A DNA stretch of 64,000 nucleotides from positions 37,022,283 through 37,086,282 of the forward strand of contig CM031878.1 of assembly GCA_018697195.1 (NCBI GenBank), written 5' to 3'. The DNA is from Certhia americana. Its lineage: Eukaryota > Chordata > Aves > Passeriformes > Certhiidae. How positions within the stretch are numbered: the stretch's first letter is position 1; every line of letters starts with the position of its first letter. Under the pieces are notes generated by a model. That model had not been told where the DNA came from. It ran no database searches and saw nothing but the letters and a program-made list of their open reading frames with translations. The translations under genes and the position numbers were made by a program. Of this stretch, positions 41,201-49,470 are shown piece after piece.

Positions 41201-44200
41201 AAACAACTCATCCCAAGTAGTACCGCCACCACAAATTTTCCAGGTAATGTAGATAATTGGAAGCAATAAAGAATAAGACATTCCAGAAGGCTTCAGTAAT
41301 ATTCAGAGATATATATACATGTATTTGTTATCATGTTAAAAAAAAATACCGATGCTTTTATCACCTATGAAGTGTGAAAAGGTAGGAGCTAAAGAGGAAG
41401 AAACAGAAAATCTACATAAGACATTTTTTGCCCACTTCAAGCAGAAAAAGAGGATCTTTTTCTAAAAAGGTAAAATCCATGTCATGCTGGAAGTTATTTT
41501 GATGCTTATGCTCAAAACAAACCTATTTCCTTTACATATAAACAAATCTGTCATACTCCAGAGTTCTTAATTTTTACAGTATTTCTGAGCTGAAATATTC
41601 ATTCTGACATATAGGTTATCACTTCTAATTCTGCCATACCAACTGTATTTGTTTATTCCTACTCCTCATTGCAACGTCCAGGTCCAAAACTTACTGTTTC
41701 CACCAGTATCACTACATAACAGTTTGTAAAAAGATTGAAATATTGTAAGAACTAAATGTGGAATGCTTTTAAAAGCAGTGGTTTCATCATTAGTGGGGCA
41801 AGGAAGGTTTCATTAAGCTGCAGTTTATACTTTTTCTTGTGCTTAACTCACCTTTAAGCTTTTCTTGTGTCTTTTTTCTTTAATATGCTTATGAGCAAAA
41901 GCCACTGATTCAATCAAAACATCACATAATTTGCAGGTGTATTTTGCTGACGGGAAGCTTCGAGGTTGCTAGAATAAAGACAGTAAAAAACCCCCTAAAA
42001 TATATAAAGATATTACTTTCACTTCATTCAATACCCTTGCTAAGTTCAATGGACTAACTCTGAAATCTACACCCACTCACTTGAGCTTCCTTCACTCTGT
42101 ATTTGCCATCAAAAAGTTTGCACATCAAACACAATGTCAGAAGCATGACACCATGTCAATTACACAAAATGACTTATCTTTTACAGGAGAAAATACCCAA
42201 TGCCCATGGAAGGATATATTAATTGATGTCATTCCATGAACTAAAGGACTAGCCATTTTTTGAGCCTGAATTGTTATCAATGCTATAGCAAAACCTCCCA
42301 AAAGACAAACCCTCTTCTTTTTCTAATTCATTAACTTAAATTCTGTAACTAAAGTTATAGCTACAATCAGAGATATTGCTCAAAGTGTACCCTCTACAAT
42401 GTATTTATATGCACAAAAATTAGGAAAGGCCTATCCATAAAAGTAAAGACAGCAGCACCTTCTTCAGTCTATAAATGTAGTCTCGCTTCAATCGTTCTTC
42501 AGCTTGCTGCAGCCCCAGAAGTTCTTTTGCTGACAGCACAGATTCATCTATGACTGGGCCTTCCACTTCATCATGATCATATTCATCTTTTCTAGTTCTT
42601 CTTGGTCTTCTTGGTTTTCTAAGCTTCTTTGTTTCTTATAAAGAATTATGAGAGCAACACGTCAAATAACTGCAGAGTGCCACAGATCATTTAAAAAAAA
42701 TTTCCTTAATTAACACACCACTTATATGAGAGTCAAAGAAAGCACAATTCACCTACCTGGTATGGTTTCACAATTTGTTCTGTGCAAGTCTGATAATAGT
42801 AAGTGTATATTAGTATCACAACTTATAGTGCCTTTGTCCCAAACTACAAATAAATCAATTAATTTGTCCCACTGAAGAAAATTACCTTATTTAGATTAAA
42901 GAAAAAGTAGAACTAAATGCAATAGATACACCTGTATGTCATTATACAATAAAGATGGAATATATTCAAAGATTTCAGGATTCCTGGTTAGGCTTGGATG
43001 GACAAATAAGCTAGACTACAAGTATGACAGAACCAAAAAGTGTAGGCCAATTTGCATGATTTATAAAACCTAGCAGCACTCTGATATGGCACTGTTGTGG
43101 TTTAGCTCACATATGACAATTTATTAACAAGGAATTATTACTGGTTATAATGTCATTTGCGTTTCTGTTAAACCAGAATATGGATCAGTGCTACCTTCAC
43201 AGTATTAAATAAACAAGTGAAAAAAAAGTAAGCACTACTGCTGTCTACAAAGACCAAAGAATGGATTTGCTAAGTATGTGCACATTGCTTAATAAAGCTG
43301 TAAAACTGTCTTAATACTTAAAAAGCTTGTGTTTACAGCAAAAGCTCTGGAACAAATTAATGTAAATACCACTTCTACTTCTAAGCAAATTTTATCATCA
43401 TTTTGAAGCAGAAACTGCTATTGGCCCAAAGCCAATACCTGTAAAAATCATCTCAGGAGTATATATGTACACGTCAGATTTTTACACCTTGCCTTTCACT
43501 TGTACAGCTTACAAGATGTCCCAATGCCTGGAATTTCTAAAGTTCCCTTCATCTAAAAGAGTTTATGCAAACTCCTTAGACTCCCAAGGTTTTATCACAG
43601 CATGAGGCTACGTAGTAATTACATGTAATAATGTATGTAAAAATTAATCTTTAATAATTAAAAAAGGTCAACCCCCCCCGATAAACTGTTCTTCCAAATA
43701 CATTTACAAAATTTTTTTCCTGTGATCAGTTTTTGTCTCTAATAATTGGCAAAAGGGAAACAACAGAATGGTGTATTTGTGACTAGTTATTTGATTAATT
43801 CACTAAGCAGCACATATGCACTAGCTAGGTGCAAACAGTACCAGGACAAAAATGGTAATACATAATTTCTTTCTTTCAGCAGCAGCACAAGTTTAAAATG
43901 CAATACAAAGAATTTAAGCCTAATACATTGTAGAAGTCGTACTCCAAATGAATCTCCAGGGAGCAGAAACAGAAGTCTGGGCTTCTGAACCTTTACCACA
44001 TCCTCCATTTTTGCACCAACACTTCTGCTCAAATTCCTAAGATGTGTCACATCTGTTTGACTACATTTTTAACTAATCAGTGTGGATATAACATGGAGGT
44101 GTATTAATATTTTCACAGAAAAGCCTGTGACTACTACCTACTTATCAATTATTTCTGCAGCAAACAACTTTAAAAAATTACAAATTAAATAAATACTTCT

Positions 44201-47200
44201 AATATTTGGTAGGCACAGTAGTGACAATCTCATTACAGGTTAATGATTAAATAAAGTACTAAACAACAGTGTCTCACAGATTTGGTAAACTTCCTTATGA
44301 GCTACAATAAAAAAAGATGTGAAGGGAATGAAAAGGACAACTGCACAAAATATTTCACGTAAATGCTAGAGGAAACATTTTAAGTAATTTTGCGACAGAA
44401 CTTCTTTTGCTACAGAATCAGAATTTCTGAAGGGACCTCAAGAGGTGAGCTACGCCATGTCTGTGTTTCACAGCAGGATGAAATGAACTCAGTTAAATCT
44501 GAACAATGCTCAGCTAACCTGCTCTTAAACACCTTCAGGTACTTAATCCATGAGCTGCCCAGACAAGCACTCCAGAACTTCCCTAGCTTTACCTTTAGAA
44601 ATTTGCCCTTTATTCCTCATCTGAACTTTTCTTGCTCAATTTTAGGCCCATTGCTTTGTGTCCCATCTACTGGAAAGAAACAATATAGTTTACTACATCA
44701 GCTTTTTATAGCCTTCTTAGACAAATGAAGATTGTTACTATGCCTCCCTACCCTTTTCATTTTGCAGAAGGATTGGATATTGTTCACAGTTTGAATGGCT
44801 TCTGTTTTTTACATGTCTTGACAACACCCTTGCTTTTTTTGCACAGCTTTCATTTTATTCATACAAGTGACTCCACTCCAGGACTGGACAGAGTATTGCA
44901 ACTGAATGGACAAAAAACTCAGAAAAAGGTGTACTTCAGACTGTGAGTCTTTCTTCATACCTCACAACCCCATGATAATGACTACTCATTATCATCTTCT
45001 GATTCACCATCACTTCAGATCCTTTTATGAAAAAGACATTACTTTATAGTAACTTTTCCTTCTTTATTTGTACAGTTGATATTTCTACTTAAACAATGGC
45101 ATTTACATTACATTTCATCCTATATGTAGGTCATTTCTCCAATTGTGCAAAGTTATTTTAATTGACCTTCCTGTTCTTCTGCATTCCATGCCTACCACCT
45201 CCACAGCATCTTCAATTTTCAGAGCACACAATTAATAGGTCTGCTGTCATTCATCATTATAGTAGTATATTAAACACTGAATGGAATAGAATCCTCATTC
45301 ACTAGATGTTCGCTTGCTACTTTCTTTAACTGACAAAATCTTCAGTAGTTTCTGAGTATAGTTACCTAATTACCTCTGCAAGTCTCCTACATTAATTTAA
45401 TCCAGACAATTTTCCAGTAGTTTACTTACAGAACTGTCACGTAAGAGTAGCTAAAGTAGTACAGTACTAGCACAAGCAATATCTACCAAATGCCTTTCCC
45501 ATGTCCACAGGGGACTGATGACTCCTTTTAATAATTAGATTAGGGCCTGATATACCTTTTCCTTTACAAATGCATACTTACTGCTTCTTATCTTTGTCAC
45601 CTTTCAGATACTTACAGTATATTATTTGTTCCAAAACTGACTCCTAACATTTAAGCTGCACACAAATAATTTTCATTCCTCTTTTAAGGCACACTTGCCC
45701 TTTCCTGTAATCAGTAGGTCACTTCCCATAAGTTCTCAAGTATGATTGCCAGTGGTTCCAATAATCTATTTCAGTGAAACAGAAATCTACTTCAGTGAGT
45801 TCCTGAAGTTTCACAGAAAAAGTTCGTTACAACCAGTAAACTGAAGATAAAACTTGTGGAAACACTCTGCTCTCTCCTCATGGGAGGCTGAGCTGTGTGC
45901 AGCTTACTTCTAACAATGAGAAATAAGAAACACTGGGCACCTGTTCACAGTTTATCTTTTTAGTGATAGCTAGTATCATTGGAAAGGACATTTCATTCCT
46001 TGACTTCCTGGTATCAACCAGCAATAGCTCTTCTCAGCAGAGGGTCTGATCACTGCTGTCTTTGGCTCCCACTCTTAAGACAGGTTTCTTGTCAATTGGC
46101 ATTCCACGTTAGCAGCACCACACACACGTTATATTCTATATATTTCTTTGATGCTTCCGTTTCCTGCTTTACTTGCATTCAATGAAAATATAAACTATCA
46201 ACCACTTCACCCTCCCTTAGGCTGTGCTTCCTGACATTTCAATGCTTTGGGTTTGTACTCTGATTATTAATACCAACTGTCCAAAGGGAAGTTAAATATG
46301 TATGAAGAACTAGACTTCTGTTATGGTTGTACTGAATTCTCACAATACTGATCAGTGTTGCTTTCAATCATCATTAAGACACATCATTAAAGACCTCATT
46401 GGTAGCTCCAAAAATATTGCCCTGTTATCAGCTTAATTGAAAGACCTCTTACCAGTCTCGACAGATTCCATCAAATTGTACAGGGAAAACAACAAACAGG
46501 GATACTACACAGTTGCTGCAATCTACTTACTCCTACCACTCACAGGCTAAACTACAAAAACACAATCTATAAAACAAGCTCTGTATTATTTGCTGTAACA
46601 ATTTGTCTGAAGTGCTACAGCACAGTCAATAATTTGCAATACATGAGAGGAAAAAACCCACTTATTTTCTTCAATGGTGAATCTTGAAATTTTACTTTTC
46701 GGTAACACACATAGGAAGCAACTTTACTGGATAGCTACATAAAAACAAAGAAACATGTGATTACCAGAACTTCCTTTCTGCATGTCTGGCACATCTTTGC
46801 TGATTAAATCTTCCTGAAGTTGTCGTCTTACATTTCTGTTGCCAGCACGCTCCACCTCGTGAAAAGAGTCCTTTCTTGTCCTGCCATGTCCAGGAACCCA
46901 GGCAGCAGAACGGTACTCTCTCCAGGTGTCAGAAGTACCATGGTGGTCATCAGATACCCACTTCTTCATTTGGTCTCTTTGGGTATCATTTAATTTTGAC
47001 CCTTGACCACCAGTTGTATTTTTAAGTGAATTTGGGCTACTTAAAACACTTCGTGACCCTCGCTTGGGACTGCTTCCGTAATGACCTGGAGTTCCCTTTT
47101 TCTTTAGCAGGCTGGTATCTATCCTACTGCTATATTCACTTCCATATTCATCCATGACTTGGCAGTCTTTCTGTAAAGGACTTTCTTTTAATTCTTCTTG

Positions 47201-47260
47201 ATGCAAAATTTCCTGTTCCTTATTTTGTTTGGAAAAGCAAGGTTTTGCAGCATCTCCCAT
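15264..47260 (-). CDS. TUT7: TUT7 (ZCCHC6), terminal uridylyltransferase 7 (whole CDS, 26 exons)
   Basis: Twenty-six coding exons join in frame into 1,491 aa (human about 1,495). TUT7 adds uridines to RNA 3' ends: monouridylation of some pre-let-7, LIN28-dependent oligouridylation, and tailing of mRNAs with short poly(A); it acts mainly in the cytoplasm. Visible parts in order: a matrin/C2H2-like finger (C236, C239, H252, H258); an N-terminal nucleotidyltransferase-like domain from about 323 with a degenerate active site; PAP-associated domain 1 (about 415-475); an acidic low-complexity linker (about 590-950); CCHC knuckle 1 (C963-C976); the catalytic NTase with D1056, D1058 and D1117; PAP-associated domain 2 (about 1160-1275); CCHC knuckles 2 (C1345-C1358) and 3 (C1449-C1462). 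The start ATG sits in AAACATGG. Minus-strand AATAAA candidates downstream of the stop are at 14976-14981 and 14903-14908. No frameshift or stop was found. Confidence 0.97.
16425..16975 (-). mobile_element. CR1 LINE fragment (minus) in TUT7 last intron
   Basis: Begins GGTTAAAGGTCATTTAGTCC and continues with a CR1 3' UTR and ORF2 end, including CAGAGCTGGATGTAGCACTG. Same strand as TUT7, 270 bp from the candidate 77-bp exon. Confidence 0.88.
17184..17213. repeat. Poly(A) tract, 30 bp (poly-U in the TUT7 pre-mRNA)
   Basis: A30 on the plus strand. In the TUT7 transcript this is U30, starting 30 nt after the donor of the candidate 77-bp exon. Confidence 0.9.
17244..17320 (-). CDS. TUT7: Candidate alternative TUT7 cassette exon (77 bp)
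   Basis: Good splice sites (acceptor TTTTTTCAG|AT, donor CAG|GTAAAC) flank 77 bp that can follow exon 25 in phase: it completes a split Asp codon and adds 25 sense codons ([20 protein letters not shown]...). As 77 is not a multiple of 3, inclusion shifts the last exon, which then reads AAFPINT and stops. A T30 tract on the minus strand lies 30 nt past the donor. The conserved human-like C-terminus comes from skipping it. Not recognised in mammalian TUT7; it could be a chance pairing of splice-like sites. Confidence 0.35.
19704..20023 (-). CDS. TUT7: TUT7 coding exon 25 (basic tail, CCHC zinc knuckle 3)
   Basis: 320 bp, residues 1363-1469 plus one base. A long basic, charged segment ([31 protein letters not shown]) ends in knuckle [14 protein letters not shown]. 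Acceptor CCTGCAG|A; donor GCAG|GTATGA in phase 1. The frame carries straight into the exon at 15264-15331. Confidence 0.96.
20738..21210 (+). mobile_element. CR1 LINE ORF2 fragment (plus) in TUT7 intron
   Basis: Decayed reverse-transcriptase-coding part of CR1 in plus orientation: GACCTGGGAACTATATGCTGG, CTTCACTAAGAGCAAATCATG, GTACCTGGACTTCTGCAA. Many indels and stops. 21,210-21,400 may be a further decayed portion. Confidence 0.75.
22643..22758 (-). CDS. TUT7: TUT7 coding exon 24 (CCHC zinc knuckle 2)
   Basis: 116 bp, residues 1325-1362 plus two bases. [10 protein letters not shown] then [14 protein letters not shown], a CX2CX4HX4C RNA-binding knuckle that in TUT4/TUT7 contacts uridylated tails. 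Donor AA|GTGAGT. Confidence 0.97.
22871..23234 (+). mobile_element. Solo LTR of an endogenous retrovirus (TUT7 intron)
   Basis: About 364 bp bounded by TGTAG and CTACA. It has a TATA-like GATAAAAA near 23,030 and AATAAA near 23,086, followed by a U5-like tail and a G13 run (23,200-23,212). No internal retroviral sequence. I could not confirm a target duplication. Plus orientation, antisense to TUT7. Confidence 0.65.
23594..23685 (-). CDS. TUT7: TUT7 coding exon 23
   Basis: 92 bp, residues 1294-1324: [20 protein letters not shown] then [11 protein letters not shown]. The next intron downstream (22,759-23,593) holds a solo LTR. Acceptor TTCCACAG|TG, donor ATG|GTAAGT. Confidence 0.96.
23809..23856 (-). 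CDS. TUT7: TUT7 coding exon 22
   Basis: 48 bp, residues 1278-1293: [16 protein letters not shown] plus one base. Acceptor TCTACAG|AT, donor A|GTAAGT. Confidence 0.95.
24369..24546 (-). CDS. TUT7: TUT7 coding exon 21
   Basis: 59 codons plus one base, residues 1219-1277: [39 protein letters not shown] and WTSKYIVIE; end of the catalytic module. Donor GAAG|GTAAAA. Confidence 0.97.
25209..25692 (+). mobile_element. Solo LTR, ERVL-type, in TUT7 intron
   Basis: Recognised as a common avian LTR: GACAGCTGACCCAAACTGG, TATA-like GTATTTAAACTGGGGGGAAC, (CT)n and TACTACTA tracts, ATTAAA signals, and the 3' end GCTGGGGTTAAACCACAA. Its 3' end stops about 100 bp from exon 20. Antisense to TUT7. Confidence 0.8.
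25791..25868 (-). CDS. TUT7: TUT7 coding exon 20
   Basis: 26 codons, residues 1193-1218: [20 protein letters not shown] then DKIEEL. Acceptor TTTCAG|ATC, donor TTG|GTAAGT. It lies within 100 bp of an LTR end at 25,692. Confidence 0.96.
25974..26087 (-). CDS. TUT7: TUT7 coding exon 19 (PAP-associated domain 2)
   Basis: 38 codons, residues 1155-1192: [20 protein letters not shown] and [18 protein letters not shown]. The SSYAYTLM block is part of the UTP-selective pocket region in TUTases (family knowledge). Donor GAG|GTACAG. Confidence 0.97.
26177..26266 (-). CDS. TUT7: TUT7 coding exon 18
   Basis: 30 codons, residues 1125-1154: [20 protein letters not shown] then [10 protein letters not shown]. 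Acceptor TTTGTAG|GCC, donor AAG|GTAAGT. Confidence 0.97.
27241..27344 (-). CDS. TUT7: TUT7 coding exon 17 (third catalytic Asp)
   Basis: 104 bp, residues 1090-1124: [18 protein letters not shown], then [13 protein letters not shown] with the third catalytic aspartate D1117. Acceptor ATCCTAG|GT, donor CTG|GTAAGG. Confidence 0.98.
28061..28118 (-). CDS. TUT7: TUT7 coding exon 16
   Basis: 58 bp, residues 1071-1089: [19 protein letters not shown]. Acceptor TCTTAG|GGG, donor CAG|GTAACT. Confidence 0.95.
28635..28735 (-). CDS. TUT7: TUT7 coding exon 15 (catalytic GSS and DxD)
   Basis: 101 bp, residues 1037-1070. [18 protein letters not shown] carries the metal-binding aspartates D1056 and D1058. 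Intact, so the copy should be catalytically competent. Acceptor TTACAG|GA, donor GAG|GTAAGT. Confidence 0.98.
29602..29688 (-). CDS. TUT7: TUT7 coding exon 14
   Basis: 87 bp, residues 1008-1036: [18 protein letters not shown] and [10 protein letters not shown], the helix before the catalytic NTase core. Donor CCCG|GTAATT. Confidence 0.96.
30374..30524 (-). CDS. TUT7: TUT7 coding exon 13 (CCHC zinc knuckle 1)
   Basis: Residues 958-1007. [14 protein letters not shown] is a CX2CX4HX4C knuckle; the rest is a proline-rich stretch and LDQVCVQCY. Donor ACT|GTAAGT in phase 1. Confidence 0.97.
30649..31793 (-). CDS. TUT7: TUT7 coding exon 12 (large acidic linker exon)
   Basis: 1,145 bp, by far the longest exon, residues 576-957. 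Begins with conserved [16 protein letters not shown] and ends FTKGK. Between them is a fast-diverging acidic linker with runs such as [17 protein letters not shown] and [10 protein letters not shown] and a conserved [16 protein letters not shown] block. It tethers the LIN28-interacting half to the catalytic half. Donor AAG|GTAAGC. Confidence 0.97.
32159..32339 (-). CDS. TUT7: TUT7 coding exon 11
   Basis: 60 codons plus one base, residues 516-575: [16 protein letters not shown] and [16 protein letters not shown], closing the N-terminal PAP-like half. Acceptor TTGACAG|GTC, donor GAAG|GTATAT. Confidence 0.97.
33090..33209 (-). CDS. TUT7: TUT7 coding exon 10
   Basis: 40 codons, residues 476-515, starting [18 protein letters not shown] with VVWEH in the middle and an acidic end. 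About a dozen residues shorter than the human segment here, consistent with a loop length difference. The intron upstream (toward exon 9) holds the CR1 and nested LTR. Acceptor CCTCTAG|ATT. Confidence 0.95.
33415..33746 (+). mobile_element. CR1 LINE, 5' part (split by LTR)
   Basis: CR1 ORF2 end in plus orientation: AGATTGTCTGTGGCACAAGG, then GTCACAAGTGGTGTCCC, then GGAGAGATAGGCAGAGAACTG, ending CTGGGGAGGAATAAGG where the LTR begins. The same copy resumes at 34,452. Confidence 0.85.
33747..34451 (+). mobile_element. Solo LTR inserted into a CR1 (TUT7 intron)
   Basis: 705 bp with inverted termini TGTCATGG/CCACGACA, a TATA-like GGATAAAAAT near 34,000 and AATAAAG near 34,303. The CR1 reads continuously across it once removed, and ATAA flanks both ends. 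Same family as the LTR cut by the right edge of the window. Antisense to TUT7. Confidence 0.85.
34452..35015 (+). mobile_element. CR1 LINE, 3' part (split by LTR)
   Basis: Continues the copy at 33,415: GAACCTGGGGGTCCTGGTGG, AGCTGTCCATGAGCCAGCAG, GGCCAAGAAGGCCAGTGG, down to the GATATGAGGAAGAACTT block near the CR1 3' end. Confidence 0.88.
35815..35934 (-). CDS. TUT7: TUT7 coding exon 9 (PAP-associated domain 1)
   Basis: 40 codons, residues 436-475: [20 protein letters not shown] then [20 protein letters not shown], the core of PAP-associated domain 1. Too short to stand out as an ORF. Acceptor TTTACAG|TTA, donor TGG|GTATGT. Confidence 0.96.
36648..36774 (-). CDS. TUT7: TUT7 coding exon 8
   Basis: 127 bp, residues 393-435: [18 protein letters not shown], then the conserved [13 protein letters not shown] helix that enters PAP-associated domain 1. 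Donor AAG|GTGAGA. Confidence 0.97.
37628..37697 (-). CDS. TUT7: TUT7 coding exon 7
   Basis: 70 bp, residues 370-392: [18 protein letters not shown] followed by REKQ. Acceptor CACTTAG|AA. The donor CAAAG|GTCTCGG is unusually weak, yet the joined frame matches human residue for residue across the junction. Confidence 0.93.
39384..39435 (-). CDS. TUT7: TUT7 coding exon 6
   Basis: 52 bp encoding [17 protein letters not shown] (residues 353-369) plus one base. Acceptor TGACAG|ATG, donor G|GTAAGA. Confidence 0.95.
40374..40462 (-). CDS. TUT7: TUT7 coding exon 5 (degenerate NTase active site)
   Basis: Residues 323-352. [17 protein letters not shown] is the nucleotidyltransferase signature, but the second catalytic aspartate is Asn (D342-I-N344). 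This fits the known non-catalytic, regulatory role of the N-terminal half in TUT4/TUT7. Donor AAT|GTAAGT. Confidence 0.96.
40958..41135 (-). CDS. TUT7: TUT7 coding exon 4
   Basis: 59 codons plus one base, residues 264-322. Starts [18 protein letters not shown] and runs into the helix preceding the N-terminal nucleotidyltransferase-like fold. Donor CCAG|GTATTA. Confidence 0.96.
41852..41968 (-). CDS. TUT7: TUT7 coding exon 3 (matrin/C2H2-type zinc finger)
   Basis: 39 codons. CKLC followed by HKH...KRH gives a U1/matrin-like C2H2 finger at residues 236-258, part of the module that in mammals mediates the LIN28-let-7 interaction. Acceptor TTCTAG|CAA, donor AAG|GTGAGT. Confidence 0.96.
42459..42634 (-). 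CDS. TUT7: TUT7 coding exon 2
   Basis: Encodes residues 166-224: a basic [13 protein letters not shown] run, then [18 protein letters not shown] and [17 protein letters not shown]. Acceptor TTTATAAG|AA; the donor AAG|GTGCTG is weak. Separated from exon 1 by a 4.1-kb intron that contains an old CR1. Confidence 0.93.
44405..44950 (-). mobile_element. Old CR1 LINE fragment (minus) in TUT7 intron 1 of the CDS
   Basis: Highly diverged CR1 3' end: CAGAATCAGAATTTCTGAAGG, then CTCTTAAACACCTTCAGG and a GGACTGGACAGAGTATTGCA region. Its divergence suggests it is older than the other CR1 copies here. Confidence 0.65.
46765..47260 (-). CDS. TUT7: TUT7 coding exon 1 (N-terminus)
   Basis: Starts [17 protein letters not shown] and ends QKGSS plus a split codon; 165 residues. 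Polar, basic and probably disordered; less conserved with human than the rest, apart from short blocks (MGD.AKP, KKWVSD.H...W RE). The exon extends 32 bp upstream as 5' UTR to the acceptor TTTCTAG| at 47292. Donor G|GTAATC. Confidence 0.95.
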
Positions 47261-49179
47261 GTTTATTGCTTATTCAATTTAGTGATTTCCACCTAGAAAT
47301 CAAAAAGTTAAAAGCTGTGTTTGAAAATCAAATCAAGGAACAAACACCAGGTATTAAGTGCTGTGAAAATCTCAACACTCAAAGCCCTGGCTTGAACAGA
47401 AGAAAGAAAAGGTAGTCCAAAACTCAGCTAGGTATCTTCTCATAATATGTCTTAATACCTATGTGTAGCTCATATAACTCAGAGATGGCCTATGGCTTTT
47501 CCAGGGACTAAGGTCCAGATGCCAGAAAATTTTAAGAGTCTACATCAGTCTCAAATCAGTACAGGAAAGCTTTGAAAGAATGGTTGAAGGAGGCAAAACC
47601 AAGGCTATCCTGCAAGGTCATTCTACATATCAGAATATTTCTCTTTGTCCACAGCATACACTGCTTAGCGTATTAAAAATGAAAATCAAGATCATTGGAG
47701 GACACAGAGATGCAGCAGCTAAGCTGCAATCTAGCTATCAGTCAAGTATGATATAATGACATAAAAGCAATGTGCACTCTGCACATTTTAGCCAGACCAC
47801 CACTGTGAGGTCTCACATTACTCAATATTAAGCACTTCTATTTCATATTATTTTAGCATTGCCTAAAGCATCTGGATCACTGAATTGGTTGCATACCTAC
47901 CCTCATATCCTTGGTTACCTCCATGCTCTTACTGCAAAACACTTCCACAGAGCTTTAACTCCAGTGCTGCCTATAAGCCATGTGGACCATGAAAGGGGAA
48001 CTACAAGAAGAGACTGTGTAAAACACATTAAGTGGCAGTGGTCTCCTCAATTATGATTTAATTAACTGAATTTTGATTTAAATACAGACACATAAAATCA
48101 AGCAAAAAAGATTTGCTCTTTCAAAATATGTGTAGGTGCTAGGGATGCAGATAAAGCTCTAAAGAGATGTAAAAAGCATTTTCAAGCTAAGCATCACAAA
48201 ATGCCCTTCTGTTGCCATTAATATGGGAATAGAGTAATTGATTTTTTACTTTTTTCTTTTTTTAAGTTCTGCATACCACAAAGGCACTCTTAAGTATCTC
48301 AGTGTGTTCATTTTATAGGCCTGAGGCTCTTAGTGTTTATACCCCTCTTAAGATGAAGATAGTTTTTTGGTCCCACACAAGCAACAAAACAAATAGGATT
48401 CCTGTCCTAAAGACCAGAATTCTTACCTAGTTATGTAAATCTCTGGAAATGCAGCTGCTCCAGCTAAGAGGGGAAAGAAAAGTTTCAAACGCACAAAGCG
48501 CACTTGTTTCCTATTTCAGGCAAGAAACGCTGTCAAACCCGAATTTCAGAGTGACCTAAACCCAGCCTGTTTTAGGGTTATCCCCAGAAGCAACGCCCAC
48601 ACCCTACCTCCAGGCTGGATGACGACACCTCCCTGCACTGGAAGGAATCGGAAAAGTCAAAGTTTGCGTTCGCCTCCGGCTCCCAACCCCGACTGGAAGT
48701 GCGAGGCTGGCGTGGGCAGGGGACTGCCCTGGGGGTCAGGACAGGGCTCCTGAGGGGCCAGCAGCACCAGGGAGCGCCAGCCAAGCTGCCAGCGGGACCC
48801 AGGCGCAGGTGTTAGGATAGCGGCACCGAAAACACACTTCGTGGGCCAGAGCTCCCTTGCCCCCACGCCGTAGTTCCCAGCTCCCCTCCTCGTCTTCCCA
48901 CAGGCTAACGAAGGTGCCCAGCCCCGCTCTGTCGACCCCCGACCCCGGTGGAGGGACTGTGGCGCAGCATAACCCAAACCTGCCGCCTGCCTCAGCCGGA
49001 CACAGCCCGCGAGCAGAGCGGCGGCGGCAGGGCCAGGCTGGCAGGAAGCGAGAGATGTAGGGAGAGGGAGAAAGAGGCAGAGGGGCGGGAGAGGGGACAG
49101 GACGCCGGTGGACACCGCCCGCCGCTGGGAAAGAGCTCGCCCTGCCGCCGGCCGCCGAAAGAAGGGCACTCACCGCCCG

Positions 49180-49215
49180 CTACCGCCGGCCCGCCCGCCG
49201 CCCAGGGCTCGCCAT
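49180..49215 (-). promoter_or_regulatory. Short uORF in the putative TUT7 first exon
   Basis: ATG at 49215 followed by 10 codons (MASPGRRAGRR) and TAG, entirely within the candidate exon 1. The start overlaps a YY1-like element (ACAATGGCG, 49210-49218). If transcription starts upstream of it, it could reduce main-ORF initiation; if YY1 sets the start site, it may be skipped or lie at the very 5' end. Confidence 0.4.
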
Positions 49216-49223
49216 TGTGGCGC

Positions 49224-49233
49224 GACGGAAGCG
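49224..49233. promoter_or_regulatory. ETS-type site in TUT7 promoter
   Basis: GACGGAAGCG matches the ETS/GABPA core CGGAAG. With the adjacent YY1-like element and no TATA box it forms a typical housekeeping initiator arrangement about 50 bp upstream of the exon 1 donor. Confidence 0.45.
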
Positions 49234-49302
49234 GCGCCGCTCCCTCGGCGCGCCCGATCCGCGCGGGTCTTCCGGCAGCGCGGGCCCGCCCTCCGCGCTC
49301 GG

Positions 49303-49470
49303 CGGGGCAGGGCCGGGACAGGGCCGGGACAGGGGCGGGACAGGGCAGGGACAGGGCGGGACAGGGGCGGGACAGGGGCAGGGCCGGGACAGGGGCGGGA
49401 CAGGGGCGGGACAGGGGCGGGACAGGGGCGGGGCCGGGACAGGGACCGGGCCGGGGCAGGGCCGGAGGGC
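49303..49470. repeat. GC-rich minisatellite (GGGACAGGGGC-type units)
   Basis: About eleven imperfect copies of a unit near 11 bp, with variants GGGACAGGGCC and GGGACAGGGCA. The plus strand has dozens of G3-4 runs spaced by 1-3 bases, so it can form G-quadruplexes. It is immediately upstream of the TUT7 start region. Confidence 0.9.

Larger units (their letters stand above)
49174..49240 (-). other. TUT7: Candidate TUT7 non-coding first exon
   Basis: A strong donor, GCGGGCG|GTGAGTG, ends at 49174 inside the CpG island. It is the best candidate 5' partner for the exon whose acceptor is at 47292. The 5' limit is not defined; I stop just past the ETS-like site. Other usable donors nearby are GTAAGA at 48427-48422 and GTAGGG at 48607-48602, so alternative first exons are possible. 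Confidence 0.5.

Noticed and set aside
43083..43110. TGTTGTGGTTTAGCTCA, resembling the start of an avian LTR
   Set aside because: Only about 17 bp match and the sequence after it does not continue as an LTR.
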